Below, one piece after another: positions 17,526 to 24,578 of a stretch of 64,000 nucleotides of DNA. Numbering within the stretch: position 1 is the first letter of the stretch; the number at the start of each line of letters is the position of its first letter. A program made the position numbers and the translations under genes. Source of the DNA: NVTR01 sp965237505 (GTDB lineage Bacteria; Pseudomonadota; Alphaproteobacteria; Rhodobacterales; Rhodobacteraceae); assembly GCA_965237505.1 (NCBI GenBank), contig CBDEFR010000008.1, forward strand, positions 186,001 to 250,000. The letters run 5' to 3'. The notes under the pieces are model-generated. The model did no database searches. It saw nothing but the letters and a program-made list of their open reading frames with translations, and was not told the origin of the DNA.

Positions 17526-17797
17526 CGTGCCTATCCGGTTGTCACCCACACCCACTACATCTAGGGTGCTCCCAATCGCCCGAGTAAAGCTGGGCGTAAG
17601 TGGGAGCGGTGACATCGCCTGCAATTTAGGCGGCACAGGCCGTGCCATCCGGGAAAAGTCGCTGGAACTCAGGAAGCGACCGCGGAAACGAAAGGTCTTC
17701 ACGCTGCGAGACATCCATCCCCGCTTTGTCCCCCTCCCGGGCCACTCGACGCCACGCCATACATATAGTGGGTGTGGGTGACAACCGGATAGGCACG
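17526..17797 (-). repeat. MITE copy M3
   Basis: 272 bp, inverted relative to M1 and M2, and nearly identical to them. It forms the right arm of the composite; the outer repeat GATCGTTC follows it at 17798-17805. Confidence 0.9.
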
Positions 17798-17871
17798 GAT
17801 CGTTCCTTCTTCGGCAATGTGTCAGGCGCGATGAAGAGACCCCAGCAATATTCCGATCTAGGGTCGCTTAA

Positions 17872-18146
17872 GTGCCTGATCCTGAACTGCGAGCATTCAC
17901 AATAAAGTTCAACAATGTTTCCCGGGAACTTAAGACGGGTATTAGGATATCTAAACCGTATCGCCCTGATTCCAAAGAACCGGAGCCAGAATTATTTGAC
18001 GTTGAGGCTATCTGGGATACAGGCGCAACCATGTCTGTGATTACTGAAGAGGTTGTTCAGAGACTCGGTTTAAAAAGAATCGACGAAGCTGCTCAAAGCA
18101 CGGCTAATGGGAATCGGAAAGCTGGTGAATATCTCCTAAATTTTTA
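17872..18146 (+). pseudogene. Retropepsin-like aspartic protease of element B, split by element C
   Basis: A GTG start directly follows the stop of the small passenger gene. The active-site loop is EAIWDTGATMSVITEEVV, with Asp49. The frame stops artificially at the left end of element C. After the second AATTTTTA repeat it resumes at 21986 with YLPHAVAFSGVRVLDGD, DVLIGMDIIGVGDLAIT (the second conserved flap and hydrophobic-Gly region of clan AA proteases) and ends at 22226, giving about 170 residues when joined. One DTG per chain implies a homodimer. There is no signal peptide. The gene is inactive in this copy. Confidence 0.82.
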
Positions 18147-18217
18147 GGTAATCAAAAGTTAGAGGCTTGACAATGGGTCATAAGAATCATATAGTTACGG
18201 TCAAAGGAGGGTTTCCA

Positions 18218-19096
18218 ATGAACTTGATTTCAATCTTCCGGAAGTTTCCTGACCAAGGTGCGTGTATTGACCATTTGGAGGCTATCCGCTGGGCAAATGA
18301 ACCGCATTGTCCATATTGTGGCAGCACTCACGTTGCCAGAAAAAAAGAGGGCAGGAAGGTGGGCCGGTGGAATTGCCACGATTGCACAAACAGCTTCAAT
18401 GTGCTGCAAGGAACCATCTTCCAAAAAACCAAGATACCACTTCAAAAGTGGTTCCTCGGGATCGCGCCTATGGTCAACGCGAAGAAAAGTCTTTCCAGTT
18501 ACCAAATGGCCCGCGATCTGGAAATCACCCAAATGTCCTGCTGGTATATGCAACAGCGCATTCGTGCCGCTATGGCGAGTGAGGAACGCCAGTTGCTCAA
18601 GAATATTGTAGAGATTGACGAAACCTACATTGGCGGAAAGCCGCGCCGGAACAAGCGTGATGATAGCAACCCGCCCAAGCGCGGACGCGGGACAAAGAAA
18701 ACGCCAGTCATTGGCGCGGTTGAACGTGGTGGTAAGGTAACGGCCCGTGTTGCCAACGATCTGTCTGGCCGCGGCATCCTGCGCTTCATCCGTAACGCGG
18801 TCGATCCCGATGAAACGATCCTCGTGACCGACGAATACAAAGCCTACAACGCCGTCGACAGGTTCATGGCGCGGCTAAGCGTCAACCACAGCAAGTGCTA
18901 CGTTGATGGCGACGTGCATACCAACACTATTGAGGGCTTTTGGTCACACCTGAAACGCGCCTTGGTTGGCCAGCACCACCACTACAGCAAATCTTACACG
19001 CCTTTATACATCGCCGAGGCGTGCTGGAAGTACAACCGGCGGGGGCGTGAAGACGGGTTCGATGGTTTTTTGAAAGGCGCGTTTGTACAGGTATGA
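18218..19096 (+). CDS. IS1595-family transposase, element C
   Basis: A 293-residue intact transposase. The zinc ribbon has CPYC and CHDC pairs. The catalytic blocks are VEIDETYIGGKPRRNK, ILVTDEYKAY and HTNTIEGFWSHLKRA. It is distant from the A and B transposases and of the ISNwi1/ISNha5-like sort by overall look. The start at 18218 is chosen because AAAGGAGG lies 7 bp upstream; an ATG at 18173 near the inverted repeat is the alternative. Confidence 0.9.
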   Translation: MNLISIFRKFPDQGACIDHLEAIRWANEPHCPYCGSTHVARKKEGRKVGRWNCHDCTNSFNVLQGTIFQKTKIPLQKWFLGIAPMVNAKKSLSSYQMARDLEITQMSCWYMQQRIRAAMASEERQLLKNIVEIDETYIGGKPRRNKRDDSNPPKRGRGTKKTPVIGAVERGGKVTARVANDLSGRGILRFIRNAVDPDETILVTDEYKAYNAVDRFMARLSVNHSKCYVDGDVHTNTIEGFWSHLKRALVGQHHHYSKSYTPLYIAEACWKYNRRGREDGFDGFLKGAFVQV

Positions 19097-19124
19097 TTAT
19101 TATCCAACGGGGAAATATTGAAAC

Positions 19125-19271
19125 ATGACCTTTCCACAAAGATGTAAGGTTTGTGGAAAACGTGACAAATTCAATTTCAAGGTGAACGATGAAATCTGGA
19201 ACAGTGTTGTGCCAGAACCCTTTCGAAAAAACGTTGTTTGTCTAGCGTGTTTCGACTTAACAAAGCATTGA
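19125..19271 (+). CDS. Small zinc-ribbon protein, passenger of element C
   Basis: A 48-residue ORF beginning MTFPQRCKVCGKRDKFNFKV, with a CxxC pair at residues 7/10 and a second pair in VVCLACFDL, so a four-cysteine zinc site is likely. It starts 28 bp after the transposase and ends shortly before the next passenger gene. The ribosome site is weak (GGGGAA). The function is unknown; such ribbons often bind nucleic acid or partner proteins. Confidence 0.55.
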   Translation: MTFPQRCKVCGKRDKFNFKVNDEIWNSVVPEPFRKNVVCLACFDLTKH

Positions 19272-19304
19272 CCGATTCGGGCGAGAAATGCATACTCTCT
19301 CGCC

Positions 19305-19676
19305 ATGCGGTTGAAGGAAGTCATTCGCGCGCCCAAAAGGGATGTTCAGTTTACCGGCCCCTGGTCTCAGGGGCACATCCCGCGCAGCCAATTTCCGCTG
19401 TTAGGGGCGCCCCAGCGGGGATATAAATACGGCCCGACCTACGAATGGAGAATTGCCTCATTTAAGGTTGACGATCTTGAGTGCCGTGTTTTGGTGCTGC
19501 TGAATGAGGCCCGCCAGCTTTATCGCGCATCATTGGCAGTTAAGCGCGGGAAAGAATTTATGCCCGTATGTGACCACGAGTATCACACGGCTGCAGAACC
19601 TTGGCACTGCCATGCCGTAGTTGATGAATTTCATCAAGTGCCCCAAGGAGTGCGACGGCGCTTTATGAAGAAGTGG
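19305..19676 (+). pseudogene. Unknown passenger gene of element C, split by IS3
   Basis: It begins MRLKEVIRAPKRDVQFTGPW and contains CDHEYHTAAEPWHCHAVVDE, a histidine and cysteine cluster that could bind metal. It is cut at RRRFMKKW by the IS3 at 19677-20975. Past the second GTGG repeat the frame continues PRAGSSLRTGFVDSKQNAIA to a stop at 21085-21087, giving about 160 residues. That stop overlaps the ATG of the DUF1828-like gene (ATGA), so the two were probably translationally coupled. The family is not recognised. Confidence 0.7.
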
Positions 19677-19736
19677 TGACCTGCCCCCAATTTGAGGGCC
19701 ACTTTTAGGTAGACTCTGTTCCTCTTTTGTTTGCCA

Positions 19737-20603
19737 TTATTCGGCGGCGTGAGCAATGGGCGGTGGCGCGGAGCCTTCAGATAGCTCAAGCGTCGCTGCC
19801 CATTGCGGTTTATGGAAAGGCCTGTTTGCGGCAAATTCTTCCGGGGTTTGATAGTTCAGCGAAGAGTGGGGCCGGTTTTGATTGTAATCGATCCGCCAGT
19901 CCTCGATGATCCTTTCTGCCTCGGCCAGCGAGGTGAACCAGTTCAAGTTCAGGCATTCTTCGCGAAACCGGCCGTTGAAACTTTCGATGTAGGCGTTCTG
20001 GGTCGGCTTGCCCGGGTCGATGAAGTAGAGCTGCACGCCGTGATCATCTGCCCAGCCATCAAGCGCGCGGCCTCGTAGTTCAGGCCCATTGTCAACGGTC
20101 AGAACATCCGGGTACCCCCGCTCACGAGCCACCCGTTCCAGCATTTCCACCACGCGGGAGCCGGGGATCGACAGGGCCACATCAATCGCCGGACATTCCC
20201 GTGTGCAGTCGTCTTTCAGATTGACGGTGCGGAACTTCCTGCCGTTGGCGAGCGCATCCATGGTGAAGTCCAGGCTCCACCGCTGGTTGGCGGCGATCGG
20301 GCACCAGGCGCCTTCGCGCACGCCCTTGGGGATTTTCTTGCGATTGCGGCGGCGCAGGGTCAGGCGCTCCTCTCGGTAAAGTCGCTCCACCACTTTCACG
20401 TTCACCTTGAAACCCTCCTGGCCAAGCTTGGCATGCAACATGCGATAGCCATAGCGTCGGTGTTTGCCGGAAAGCGTGACCAGCCGTTCCCGTATCCTCG
20501 CATGGCGATCCGGCCTTCCTCTGTATTCATTACTCGATCTGGAAAACCCAATCAGCCCACAGGCCCGCCGAGTTGAAAACTGATAGTCACGGCAAAGAAC
20601 CAT
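19737..20603 (-). CDS. IS3 transposase OrfB (DDE integrase domain)
   Basis: A 288-residue rve-type integrase core with WSLDFTMDALANGRKF, VLTVDNGPEL and NAYIESFNGRFREECLN as the three acidic blocks, preceded by HRRYGYRMLHAKLGQEG. It is produced as an OrfAB fusion by a -1 shift on GCAAAAAAC near the end of orfA, which would add LLKPASRREAVM before the first methionine. Full length and uninterrupted. Confidence 0.92.
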   Translation of the reverse strand: MVLCRDYQFSTRRACGLIGFSRSSNEYRGRPDRHARIRERLVTLSGKHRRYGYRMLHAKLGQEGFKVNVKVVERLYREERLTLRRRNRKKIPKGVREGAWCPIAANQRWSLDFTMDALANGRKFRTVNLKDDCTRECPAIDVALSIPGSRVVEMLERVARERGYPDVLTVDNGPELRGRALDGWADDHGVQLYFIDPGKPTQNAYIESFNGRFREECLNLNWFTSLAEAERIIEDWRIDYNQNRPHSSLNYQTPEEFAANRPFHKPQWAATLELSEGSAPPPIAHAAE

Positions 20604-20629
20604 GACTGCTTCCCGGCGGCTTGCAGGCT

Positions 20630-20896
20630 TCAGAAGTTTTTTGCCAGAAGCCCTTTCAGGCCAGCATTATCAAGCATGGTTTCGGCCAGCAGCTTCTTCA
20701 GCTTGCCGTTCTCCGATTCCAGGTCTTTCAGCCGCCTGACATCGGAAATCTGAAGGCCGCCATACCTGGCTTTCCATTTGTAAAAGGTGGCATCCGACAT
20801 ACCGTGCTTACGGCACAACTCGGACACTTTCGCACCCGCCGCATACTCCTGAATGATCCGAACAATCTGCTCTTCGCTAAACCGTGACTTGCGCAT
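20630..20896 (-). CDS. IS3 OrfA (HTH protein)
   Basis: An 88-residue protein with a helix-turn-helix (FSEEQIVRIIQEYAAG, VSELCRKHGMSDATFYKWK) and a leucine-zipper-like tail (RRLKDLESENGKLKKLLAE). It ends at LLAKNF, where the frameshift to OrfB occurs. It is typical of IS3 group OrfA. Confidence 0.92.
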   Translation of the reverse strand: MRKSRFSEEQIVRIIQEYAAGAKVSELCRKHGMSDATFYKWKARYGGLQISDVRRLKDLESENGKLKKLLAETMLDNAGLKGLLAKNF

Positions 20897-21083
20897 TCTC
20901 TGTTCTCCTCGTTCTCGTGAACATTAAGCGAACAGATCCTCCTTTCAAATGGACCAGTTTTCGGGGAGCAGGTCAGTGGCCCCGAGCCGGAAGCTCTTTG
21001 CGGACTGGTTTTGTGGACTCCAAGCAAAACGCCATTGCCCAAGCGTTTCAGGTTTTTCGAATTGATGAGCCCGGGGAGTTGTT

Positions 21084-21869
21084 ATGAACGTTACCGCTCT
21101 TTGCGAAGTATTTTGTGACGCGCTTGTGATTACGGAAGTGCCAGTCGGTTTTGCGGTAAAGACCGGATTCCAAATCGATGGCGGGGACGCGCTTGTTTTT
21201 TTCCTTGTTGCGCACAAGGAAAACGACATGTGGCGCATTGAGGATGACGGGGCGACTGTGGCAAATCTTGATATGGACGGTGTTGATGTTATGGCGTCCG
21301 GCCCGAGATCGGTTGCGTTTGCCGAATTGCTTCAAGAACATGATGCGCAGTTAGACCCTGAAGAAGTTATCCTTCACACCGAGTACGTTTCTGAAGAGGA
21401 GATCCCGCGGCTCTCTTTGCGTTTCTTGTCGCTACTTCTAAGGATGCAAGATTTCGCTCTTGTCACTCGTGAGCGCGTTGAAGAAACTTTTCGCCACGAC
21501 GTTATGGAAGCCATTCAGCAACGATTTGCTGACCGCGCCGATATAGAGGAAAGGCATGTCTTTGGAGATGACCTAAAGGATTATCAGGCTGATGTTGCCG
21601 TTCTGCCCCGCGAAGCGGCCCAGCCCCTAGCGGTATTCATCGGAACGTCCGAAATACGAGCGCTTGAAGCAATGCTGTTCTATGATCGCGTGACATATGT
21701 TCACCCCTTTGATTGCAAGGTAGTCCTAATCCTAGACACCATAAAAACCCCGAAGATTTCGGCTCGCACTCTAAACCGCGTGACCAACCATTTCCCGATT
21801 GCGGCCTTTCGCGATGCGCCAGATGATGCTATGTTGAGCATAGAAAAACAGATTTATGGAATGGTTTAA
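21084..21869 (+). CDS. DUF1828-like protein, passenger of element C
   Basis: A 261-residue intact protein. The N-terminal part (MWRIEDDGATVANLDMDGVD, about 48-68) resembles DUF1828, a domain often found in mobile or defence-linked genes. The C-terminal half contains DYQADVAVLPREAAQPLAVF and MLFYDRVTYVHPFDCKVVLI, in the manner of a DUF1829-like or nuclease-like fold, but no catalytic motif can be named. The ATG overlaps the stop of the split upstream gene. It is the last clear gene of the element. The family call is by eye. Confidence 0.6.
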   Translation: MNVTALCEVFCDALVITEVPVGFAVKTGFQIDGGDALVFFLVAHKENDMWRIEDDGATVANLDMDGVDVMASGPRSVAFAELLQEHDAQLDPEEVILHTEYVSEEEIPRLSLRFLSLLLRMQDFALVTRERVEETFRHDVMEAIQQRFADRADIEERHVFGDDLKDYQADVAVLPREAAQPLAVFIGTSEIRALEAMLFYDRVTYVHPFDCKVVLILDTIKTPKISARTLNRVTNHFPIAAFRDAPDDAMLSIEKQIYGMV

Positions 21870-22222
21870 TGAACCAGAAATTCAAGGAATGGGAGAGATC
21901 TTTCTTTTCACTAAAGTTTATGAAGGGGAACCTAGAAGCGATGAATCAGAGAGTTAAGCCTCTAACTTTTGATTGCCAATTTTTATCTGCCACACGCCGT
22001 GGCATTTTCCGGCGTTCGCGTCCTTGACGGCGACATAATTGGCACAGATGTACTAATCGGGATGGACATTATTGGTGTGGGCGATTTAGCCATAACTCAT
22101 AAATTCAACAAAACGTGGATGACGTTTCAATGTCCATCTAGCCACGCAATTGACTTTGTTAATGAAATAAATATTGCGAAGGGAAAGCTTGGCTTTAGAC
22201 AACCGAAAAAGAGCAAGCATAA

Positions 22223-22405
22223 ATGACTGGTCAACAGAAATCGCCAAAACGTAAAAGTCGGGGTCGCCCTGTCAAGAATGTAATCGAGCGCATTGATGCG
22301 CCGCCAGAAGCAATAGCCCGTGCGATGTTTAGCGCGGCGGATCGCAAGCTGGAGGCGCAGCGGCAGGAATGTAACAAGAAGGTCAACAAAGGAAAGCCTG
22401 CCTAG
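22223..22405 (+). CDS. Small basic protein, last passenger of element B
   Basis: A 60-residue lysine/arginine-rich protein: MTGQQKSPKRKSRGRPVKN, then a helical EAIARAMFSAADRKLEAQR. RGRP resembles an AT-hook core, so DNA binding is plausible. Its ATG overlaps the protease stop (ATGA), and its own end lies in the right inverted repeat of element B. This is the only cargo gene of B not interrupted here, though it has lost its upstream operon context. Confidence 0.6.
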   Translation: MTGQQKSPKRKSRGRPVKNVIERIDAPPEAIARAMFSAADRKLEAQRQECNKKVNKGKPA

Positions 22406-22422
22406 TCAACGGTATAATTCCC

Positions 22423-22465
22423 AAAAATATCCCCGCCGGAGGCACGCCCGCCAGTGGCGGGCCAA
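22423..22465. repeat. Intergenic AAAAATATCC motif, split by element B
   Basis: AAAAATATCCCCGCCGGAGG, followed by GCCCGCCAGTGGCGGGC, which can form a hairpin. Joined to the left flank at 14446-14458 it restores TTTGCAGGAAAAATATCC, the same motif class as at 30912 and 48047. Element B therefore landed inside one copy. Confidence 0.6.
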
Positions 22466-22533
22466 CAAAATCGAATCGCGCCCTGGCGCGTCAATTTATC
22501 AAGCCCGGGCCGGAATTGCGGCTTGGCCGTTTG

Positions 22534-22677
22534 CTAAACCGACCGCTCGACCATCATCTTCTTGATCTCAACAATCGCACGCGCCGGGTTCAGCCCCTTC
22601 GGGCAGGTCTTGGTGCAGTTCATAATGGTGTGGCAGCGGTACGGCTTGAACCGGTTTTTCAGATCGTCCAGCAGTAG
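22534..22677 (-). pseudogene. sdhB relic (C-terminal end only)
   Basis: The minus strand reads LLLDDLKNRFKPYRCHTIMN, then CTKTCPKGLNPARAIVEIKK and a stop at 22534. It matches the last 45 residues of the intact sdhB at 25848, including the third cysteine cluster, with about ten substitutions. Nothing upstream resembles SdhB. It is a diverged partial second copy lying downstream of the working gene, separated from it by an IS21 element. Confidence 0.88.
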
Positions 22678-22680
22678 GCG

Positions 22681-23014
22681 TGGACCACGGCCAGCAGACT
22701 CCTTTCGATACCGCACATGCCGGGTGGTTCTGGTCAGTTTTGAGATACCTGGCACTCAACGCCTTTGTGACGTGGACTGGCGAAGCCACTGGAAGACGTA
22801 AGATTGTCTGGATTGAGCCTTGAGCGGACAGCAGATTACGCCGTTCTAAGTCGGTGCCGAAACGAAACGACGCATATTGAAATAAATCGCAATCAGTGCA
22901 ATCCTGTCAATCATTCCGATGCATAATTGAAGGAGGTCCGGCATGCGCTTCGGTGGAGCCCTGATCGCTGTGAATCCCGGAGCAATACTGGACCACAGAA
23001 ACGGTCGAATAATC
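22681..23014. other. Unassigned segment between sdhB relic and IS21
   Basis: No convincing gene is visible in these 334 bp. A 24-codon ORF at 22943-23017 (MRFGGALIAVNPGAILDHRN) has a perfect AAGGAGGT site upstream and runs into the left side of the IS21, so it may be the start of a gene cut off by that insertion. The rest shows no recognisable protein or RNA. Confidence 0.35.
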
Positions 23015-23078
23015 TGACTGTCGCGGAGTAAAACTCCGCCATTCTGACGCCTGAGGCAAACGAGCTGAGGGCGGGGAG

Positions 23079-24578
23079 ATGTATTCTGTGGAATTGTACA
23101 GCCGGGTTCGGCGTGCGTGTCATGTCGGTGGGATGAGTGAGCGGGCGGCGGCCGGTCATTTCGGGATAGACCGCAAGACTGTGTCAAAAATTCTGAAGCA
23201 TGCAGTGCCACCGGGGTATCGCAGGAATGGGCCACCAGCCCGTCCAAAGCTTGACCCGTTCATTCCGCTCATCAACCAGATATTGGAAGAGGATAAGTCG
23301 CGGCTCAAGAAGCAGCGGCATACGTCGAAGCGGATATATGAGCGTCTGCGTGATGAACATGGCTTCACCGGCGGGATCACGATTGTGACCGACTATGTTC
23401 GCGAGAAGAAGCGCCGGACTCGGGAAGTGTTCGTGCCGCTGTCGCACGCGCCAGGCCACGCCCAGGTTGATTTTGGTGAGGCGCTTGGCGAGATTGGCGG
23501 GGTCGTGCGCAAGCTGCACTACTTTGCAATGTCTCTGCCGCACTCGGACGCGTTCTTCATCAAGGCCTATCCGGCGGAGACAACCGAGGCCTTTTGCGAT
23601 GGCCATGTCTCCGCCTTTGCGTTCTTCGGCGGCGTGCCGCTGTCAGGGCTCTACGACAACACCACGATCGCGGTGGCACGGATTCTCGGGGACGGAAAAC
23701 GGCAACGCACCAGAACCTTTGCTGAGTTGCAGTCGCATTACCTGTTCGAAGACCGGTTCGGCCGTCCTGGCAAGGGCAACGACAAGGGTAATGTCGAAGG
23801 CACAATCGGTTATGGCCGGCGGAACTTCCTGGTGCCGATGCCGCGCTTCGACAGTTTCGATGACCTGAACGTCCGGCTGGAGGAGCAATGCCTCAAACGT
23901 CAGGATGAGGTTCTGCGGGGTCATTCCGAGACTATCGGCGAGCGGCTGATGCGCGACCTCGACGGCCTGATGGCGCTGCCGCCTGTACCCTACGATGCCT
24001 GCGAGAAAGTCAGCACGCGGGCGACGTCGATCTCGATGGTCCGCTATCGCAACAACGATTACTCGGTGCCGGTCGCCTGCGCCCATCACGAGGTTCAGGT
24101 CCGCGGCTATGTCCACGAGGTCGTCATCGGCTGCGGCGCCGAGGTGATCGCCCGCCACCAACGGTCCTGTGAGAAGGCTGATATGGTCTTCGATCCGATG
24201 CACTTCCTGCCGCTGCCGGAACAGAAGGTTGGCGCGCTGGACCAGGCGGCACCGCTGCAGGGCTGGGACCTGCCAGGGGAGTTTGCCACCCTGCACCGGC
24301 TGCTGGAAGCGCGCATGGGCAAGAAGGGTAAGCGCGAATACGTCCAGGTTCTGCGGCTCCTTGAGAGCTTCGAGATGGCGCACGTCCACGGGGCTATCAA
24401 ACAGTCGCTGGAACTGGGCGCGATCGGCTACGATGCGGTCAAGCATCTGGTGCTTTGCCGGATCGAGAGGCGCCCGCCACGGCTCGATCTCGATATCTAC
24501 CCCTACCTGCCCAAAGCACTGGTCGAGACCACCAAGCCCGCGAGCTATATGAGCCTGATGACGCAGGTGCCGGCATGA
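23079..24578 (+). CDS. istA: IS21 transposase IstA
   Basis: A 499-residue intact transposase. The N-terminal helix-turn-helix (HVGGMSERAAAGHFGIDRKT) is followed by the rve catalytic core with HAQVDFGEALGEIGG, SGLYDNTTIAVARIL and KGNDKGNVEGTIGYGRRNF as acidic blocks, then the Mu-transposase-like C-terminal region. Full length for the family. The stop overlaps the istB start. A diverged relative survives as a fragment at 15928-17525. Confidence 0.93.
   Translation: MYSVELYSRVRRACHVGGMSERAAAGHFGIDRKTVSKILKHAVPPGYRRNGPPARPKLDPFIPLINQILEEDKSRLKKQRHTSKRIYERLRDEHGFTGGITIVTDYVREKKRRTREVFVPLSHAPGHAQVDFGEALGEIGGVVRKLHYFAMSLPHSDAFFIKAYPAETTEAFCDGHVSAFAFFGGVPLSGLYDNTTIAVARILGDGKRQRTRTFAELQSHYLFEDRFGRPGKGNDKGNVEGTIGYGRRNFLVPMPRFDSFDDLNVRLEEQCLKRQDEVLRGHSETIGERLMRDLDGLMALPPVPYDACEKVSTRATSISMVRYRNNDYSVPVACAHHEVQVRGYVHEVVIGCGAEVIARHQRSCEKADMVFDPMHFLPLPEQKVGALDQAAPLQGWDLPGEFATLHRLLEARMGKKGKREYVQVLRLLESFEMAHVHGAIKQSLELGAIGYDAVKHLVLCRIERRPPRLDLDIYPYLPKALVETTKPASYMSLMTQVPA

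Larger units (their letters stand above)
15656..17797. mobile_element. Composite transposon bounded by two inverted MITEs
   Basis: MITE copies at 15656-15927 and 17526-17797 lie in opposite orientation. The 8-bp repeat GATCGTTC flanks only the outer ends (15648-15655, 17798-17805). The inner flanks (CATCGAAG and GAACAAAC) do not match, so the unit moved as one piece. The 1598-bp cargo is a fragment of an IS21-type istA on the minus strand, split by an IS630-type element. Confidence 0.85.
19677..20975 (-). mobile_element. IS3-family element
   Basis: A 1299-bp element has ends TGACCTGC(C/T)CCC and its complement, flanked by the 4-bp repeat GTGG (19673-19676, 20976-20979). It contains orfA and orfB with an A-AAA-AAC slippery site. 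It is the innermost layer of the nested region and interrupts a passenger gene of element C. Confidence 0.93.
18147..21977 (+). mobile_element. IS1595-family transposon C with DUF1828-like cargo
   Basis: A 3831-bp element (about 2.5 kb without its IS3) has inverted ends AATCAAAAGTTAGAGGCTT preceded by GG(T/C), flanked by the 8-bp repeat AATTTTTA (18139-18146, 21978-21985). It carries a transposase, a short zinc-ribbon gene, an unknown gene and a DUF1828-like gene, all on the plus strand. It splits the aspartic protease gene of element B, whose frame closes exactly when C is removed. Confidence 0.9.
14459..22422 (+). mobile_element. IS1595-family transposon B with aspartic-protease cargo, host to nested insertions
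   Basis: Inverted ends start GGGAATTATACCGTTGAC at 14459 and its complement ends at 22422; the 8-bp repeat AAAAATAT flanks both (14451-14458, 22423-22430). The operon inside reads transposase, small protein, retropepsin-like protease and small basic protein, all on the plus strand. Two later insertions (15656-17797 and 18147-21977) split the cargo. Removing them with one copy of each 8-bp repeat gives an ancestral element of about 1975 bp with intact frames. Confidence 0.9.

Noticed and set aside
21869..22029. Short ORF starting at the stop of the DUF1828-like gene (MNQKFKEWERSFFSLKF)
   Set aside because: It overlaps that stop by one base and has a plausible start, but it reads through the right inverted repeat of element C into element B, so a real product there is doubtful.
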